A DNA stretch of 64,000 bases, from NCBI RefSeq assembly GCF_002242805.1, contig NZ_MCGQ01000031.1:62001-126000 (forward strand), in the 5' to 3' direction. A program made the position numbers and the translations under genes. This document shows positions 61,956 to 64,000 of the stretch, piece by piece (the first letter of the stretch is position 1; each line of letters opens with the position of its first letter). This DNA is from Streptomyces diastatochromogenes (lineage in GTDB: Bacteria; Actinomycetota; Actinomycetes; Streptomycetales; Streptomycetaceae). The notes beneath the pieces are model-generated. The model was not told the origin of the DNA, ran no database searches, and saw only the letters and a list, made by a program, of their open reading frames with translations.

Positions 61956-62585
61956 GTGACTGCCGTACCGAACCCCCGTTCCGAAGCCGCCGCGCCCGTC
62001 CGGTCCGGTCGGCGGAGCCTCGCCGTCGCTCTGCTGTGTGGTGCGCTCGGCGCGGCCGTGGCGCTGCTCGCGACCCGGCAGCGCTGGGCGGAGGGCACCG
62101 CCACGGTGGCCGGCGGCGCGTTCCCGCTGACCGCCAAGGGCAGCGACGTCACGGGCGTCCCGGCGGCCCTCGCCATAGTGGGCCTCGCCGCGCTCGTCGC
62201 CGTCTTCGCCGTCCGCAGGGCGGGCCGCCTCGCCGTCGCCGCGCTGCTCGCCCTCTCCGGCGCGGGCACCGTCGCCGCCGCCCTCATGGGGGCCTCCGAC
62301 AGCTCCGCGCTGGACGAGAAGGCCGCCCAGGCCACCGGCGACACCTCGGCCACGGTCGCCGCCCTCAGCCACACCGGCTGGCCGTACGTCGCCGCCGCCG
62401 CCGGCGTCCTGATCCTGCTCGCCGGGCTGCTCGCCCTGCGCTACGGCAGCCTGTGGCCCGCCATGTCCGGCCGCTACGAGCGCGGGGCCGACCGCCCGCG
62501 GCGCACGGCGCGCCCGGTGGACCCCGAGCGGCCCGAGGAGATCTGGAAGGCCCTCGACCGCGGCGAGGACCCGACCGGGGCCTGA
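61956..62585 (+). CDS. Trp-region conserved membrane protein (TIGR02234)
   Basis: 209 residues from GTG 61956 (GTG 61947 would add three). GATAGT lies seven bases upstream, a leaderless pattern. Four membrane helices (about 20-40, 68-86, 92-112 and 140-165) and a charged C-terminus (RPVDPERPEEIWKALDRGED) match the actinobacterial protein family found beside trp genes. LATRQRWAEGTATV and LTAKGSDVTGVPAALA in the first outer loop are characteristic. Function unknown; a link to tryptophan or indole handling is inferred from location only. Confidence 0.88.
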   Translation: MTAVPNPRSEAAAPVRSGRRSLAVALLCGALGAAVALLATRQRWAEGTATVAGGAFPLTAKGSDVTGVPAALAIVGLAALVAVFAVRRAGRLAVAALLALSGAGTVAAALMGASDSSALDEKAAQATGDTSATVAALSHTGWPYVAAAAGVLILLAGLLALRYGSLWPAMSGRYERGADRPRRTARPVDPERPEEIWKALDRGEDPTGA

Positions 62586-62726
62586 GCGCCCGGGCAGTAC
62601 CCCCTTGGCGGTCGCTGGATGTGGCGAACCAGACGCCACCCCCGCGTCCGGCACGCGTGCGCGTACGGGACAATGGACGACGAGCGTCCGGCTCGGACTA
62701 GGACACACAGCAACGAGGAGCAAGTC

Positions 62727-62984
62727 ATGGCGGGCAGCAGCCACGGTCACACCCCGGCCGCCTGGACCGGCGTCACCATCGCCTTCATCGGTTTCTGCGT
62801 CGCGGGCGCCTTCATGGTGATGGCCCAGCCGATCGGCTTCTGGGCCGGCATGGTGATCGTGGTCCTCGGTGGCGTCGTCGGCTCCGCCATGCGCGCCATG
62901 GGCCTCGGCCAGCCGAAGAAGTCAGCCGCCGTCGCGCACGCGACCCCCACCGCGACCCGCGAGCCGGTCACCGCCGAGAGCTGA
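62727..62984 (+). CDS. HGxxPAAW-motif small membrane protein
   Basis: 85 residues from ATG 62727 with GAGGAG six bases upstream. It starts with the family motif SHGHTPAAWTGV, then two hydrophobic segments (about 14-32 and 36-57) and a hydrophilic C-terminus. This motif family is found next to trp genes in actinobacteria. The function is unknown. The 141-base gap before it contains no further gene that I can support. Confidence 0.85.
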   Translation: MAGSSHGHTPAAWTGVTIAFIGFCVAGAFMVMAQPIGFWAGMVIVVLGGVVGSAMRAMGLGQPKKSAAVAHATPTATREPVTAES

Positions 62985-63002
62985 GCACCACCGCTTCCCG
63001 CG

Positions 63003-63043
63003 AGGGGCGACCGCAACCCGAAGAGGGTACGGGCCGCCCCTTT
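63003..63043 (+). terminator. Terminator after the HGxxPAAW gene
   Basis: AGGGGCG (63003-63009) pairs with CGCCCCT (63035-63041) and ACCC (63016-63019) with GGGT (63025-63028), followed by TTT. It lies 18 bases past the stop. Confidence 0.65.
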
Positions 63044-63061
63044 CGCGTGTTGTGGGGGATC

Positions 63062-63512
63062 GGGGGCGGGAGCGTGCGTCGCCGATGGCTGCGCGCGGGC
63101 CCGGGTGGGGTAGCTCCGCTGGGGCTGCCCCTTGAGCGTGCTGTCGGGGCGTAGGGCAGGCGGGGGCGTGCTTCGCCGGCTGCTGGTCGCGGGCCGTGCG
63201 AGTCAGCGCCGCCGGGCTGCCGCTTGCGTGTGCCGTGGGGGCATACGGGGGCTGGGGGCGCACGTCGCCGACGGGCGCGGGCCCGGGCGGGTGGCGTTGC
63301 CGGGGCTGCCGCTTGCGGGTGGCGTGGGCGTATCGGGGGCGTGCTTCGCCGGCTGCTGGTCGCGGGCCATGCGAGTCAGTGACGCCAGGGCTGTCCCTTG
63401 CGCGTATCGCGGGCAGGAGGGGGGAGCGTGCGTCGCCGACCGCTGCGCGCAGGCCCGGGCGAGACGGTGCCGCCGAGGACGCCCCTCGCGCGCGTGGCGG
63501 GGGCGTGCGGGG
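63062..63512. repeat. Degenerate tandem array, unit about 85-100 bp, five copies
   Basis: Copies start with GGGGGCG or a close variant at about 63062, 63162, 63247, 63335 and 63420. Copies 2 and 4 share a leading segment (63162-63196 and 63335-63369) that is identical but for one base, including TGCTTCGCCGGCTGCTGG. Copies 1 and 5 share GCGTGCGTCGCCGA and a GCTGCGCGC block. GGGCTGCC-CTTG recurs near each middle. No convincing gene lies in it; it fills the 540-base gap before the DUF2752 gene. Confidence 0.8.
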
Positions 63513-63518
63513 CAGAAT
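63513..63518 (+). promoter_or_regulatory. -10 box of the DUF2752 gene
   Basis: CAGAAT, six bases before GTG 63525, with no ribosome site between. It directly follows the repeat array. Confidence 0.4.
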
Positions 63519-63524
63519 GCCAGC

Positions 63525-63965
63525 GTGAATGCCGACAGTCGTAGCGCCCCGCGCACCAGCCCGCCGCCCGCCCTGTGGGGGCGGCTCGCTCTTCCGGCCA
63601 GCCTGCTCGCGGCCGTCGGCGGGGCCTTCGCGTACGTCGGCACGGTGGACCCGAACGAGCCCGGCCACTACCCGGTGTGCCCCCTGTACCGGCTGACCGG
63701 CCTGTACTGCCCCGGCTGCGGCGGACTGCGCAGCGCGCACGCCTTCGTCCACGGTGACTTCCTCTCCGCCCTGCACGACAACGCGATGGGCGTCGCCGCC
63801 TACTTCGGCTTCGCGGTGCTGTGGACCGTCTGGGTGGTCCGCGCGGTGCGCGGCCGACGGGTGCGGATCGAACTCGGGCGGGTGCAGATGTGGAGCGTCG
63901 GCGCGTTGCTGCTGGTCTTCACCGTGGTCCGGAACCTGCCGGGCGGCGGCTGGCTGCACCCCTAG
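63525..63965 (+). CDS. DUF2752 family membrane protein
   Basis: 146 residues from GTG 63525. After a short Pro/Ser-rich N-terminus come three membrane helices (about 23-42, 84-106 and 118-138). The family motif lies between the first two: CPLYRLTGLYCPGCGGLRSA, with the CPGCG cysteines, and HAFVHGDFLSALHDNAMGVA. DUF2752 proteins are widespread and uncharacterised. The remaining 35 bases of the window hold no gene I can identify. Confidence 0.88.
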   Translation: MNADSRSAPRTSPPPALWGRLALPASLLAAVGGAFAYVGTVDPNEPGHYPVCPLYRLTGLYCPGCGGLRSAHAFVHGDFLSALHDNAMGVAAYFGFAVLWTVWVVRAVRGRRVRIELGRVQMWSVGALLLVFTVVRNLPGGGWLHP

Positions 63966-64000
63966 ACCGCTCTCGTGGACCGCTCCCGGACCGCCCACGG

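Noticed and set aside
63062..63512. Protein-coding gene in the tandem array
   Set aside because: Open frames there lack a ribosome site, and their Arg/Gly/Pro composition reflects the GC-rich repeat.

Overview
The window is chromosomal DNA of a Streptomyces or a very close relative. It is very GC-rich, GTG and TTG starts are common, and the gene order is the conserved Streptomyces arrangement: dcw cell-wall/division cluster, sepF-sepG-divIVA, ileS, a DksA-like histone protein, lspA-rluD, dnaE, the his cluster with priA, then hisI-trpE. I see no rRNA, tRNA, CRISPR array, insertion sequence or prophage. Almost everything is core genome, so the unusual material is mainly regulatory DNA and small genes.

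Region by region. 1-2593 (minus): a transglutaminase/DUF58/MoxR operon, its last gene cut by the window edge. 2904-3452 (minus): beta-carbonic anhydrase. 3874-21741 (plus): rsmH-ftsL-ftsI-murE-murF-mraY-murD-ftsW-murG-ftsQ-ftsZ-ylmD-ylmE-sepF-sepG-divIVA, which makes lipid II, builds the divisome and positions polar growth; it ends in a near-perfect terminator. 21977-25120 (minus): ileS behind a T-box leader whose specifier, T-box and Shine-Dalgarno sequestrator can all be read. 25723-29840 (plus): a 655-residue Lys/Ala-rich DksA-like protein, lspA, rluD and an acetyltransferase. 29926-38798: mixed housekeeping and accessory genes (cation/proton antiporter, SDR, MscS channel, hydrolase, PhoD phosphatase, DsbA-like protein, membrane protein, DUF2252). 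38968-42507 (plus): dnaE. 42579-51000: a 57-residue gene, a NYN-domain protein, an ABC exporter pair, a YbaK-like deacylase, a LON-domain protein and two unassigned proteins.

51216-56922 (plus): hisD-hisC-hisB-(54-residue membrane gene)-hisH-priA-ridA-hisF, tightly overlapped. A MarR/ArsR-like winged-helix regulator and an MFS exporter follow, headed by an exceptional AT-rich inverted repeat with an embedded leaderless-type promoter. Then come two minus-strand genes (VOC and TIGR03085-like), hisI, trpE and a Trp-associated membrane gene, a HGxxPAAW membrane protein, an approximately 85-bp degenerate tandem-repeat array, and a DUF2752 protein.

How the genes work together. The first third makes and polymerises peptidoglycan at the septum and hyphal tip. 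The his genes share the PriA isomerase with tryptophan synthesis, which fits trpE lying close by. No clearly new multi-gene system is present. The best leads are the regulator/exporter operator (56942-56995), the repeat array (63062-63512), three exact DnaA-box-like 9-mers in gene-upstream gaps, the ileS T-box switch and two very small conserved-looking genes.
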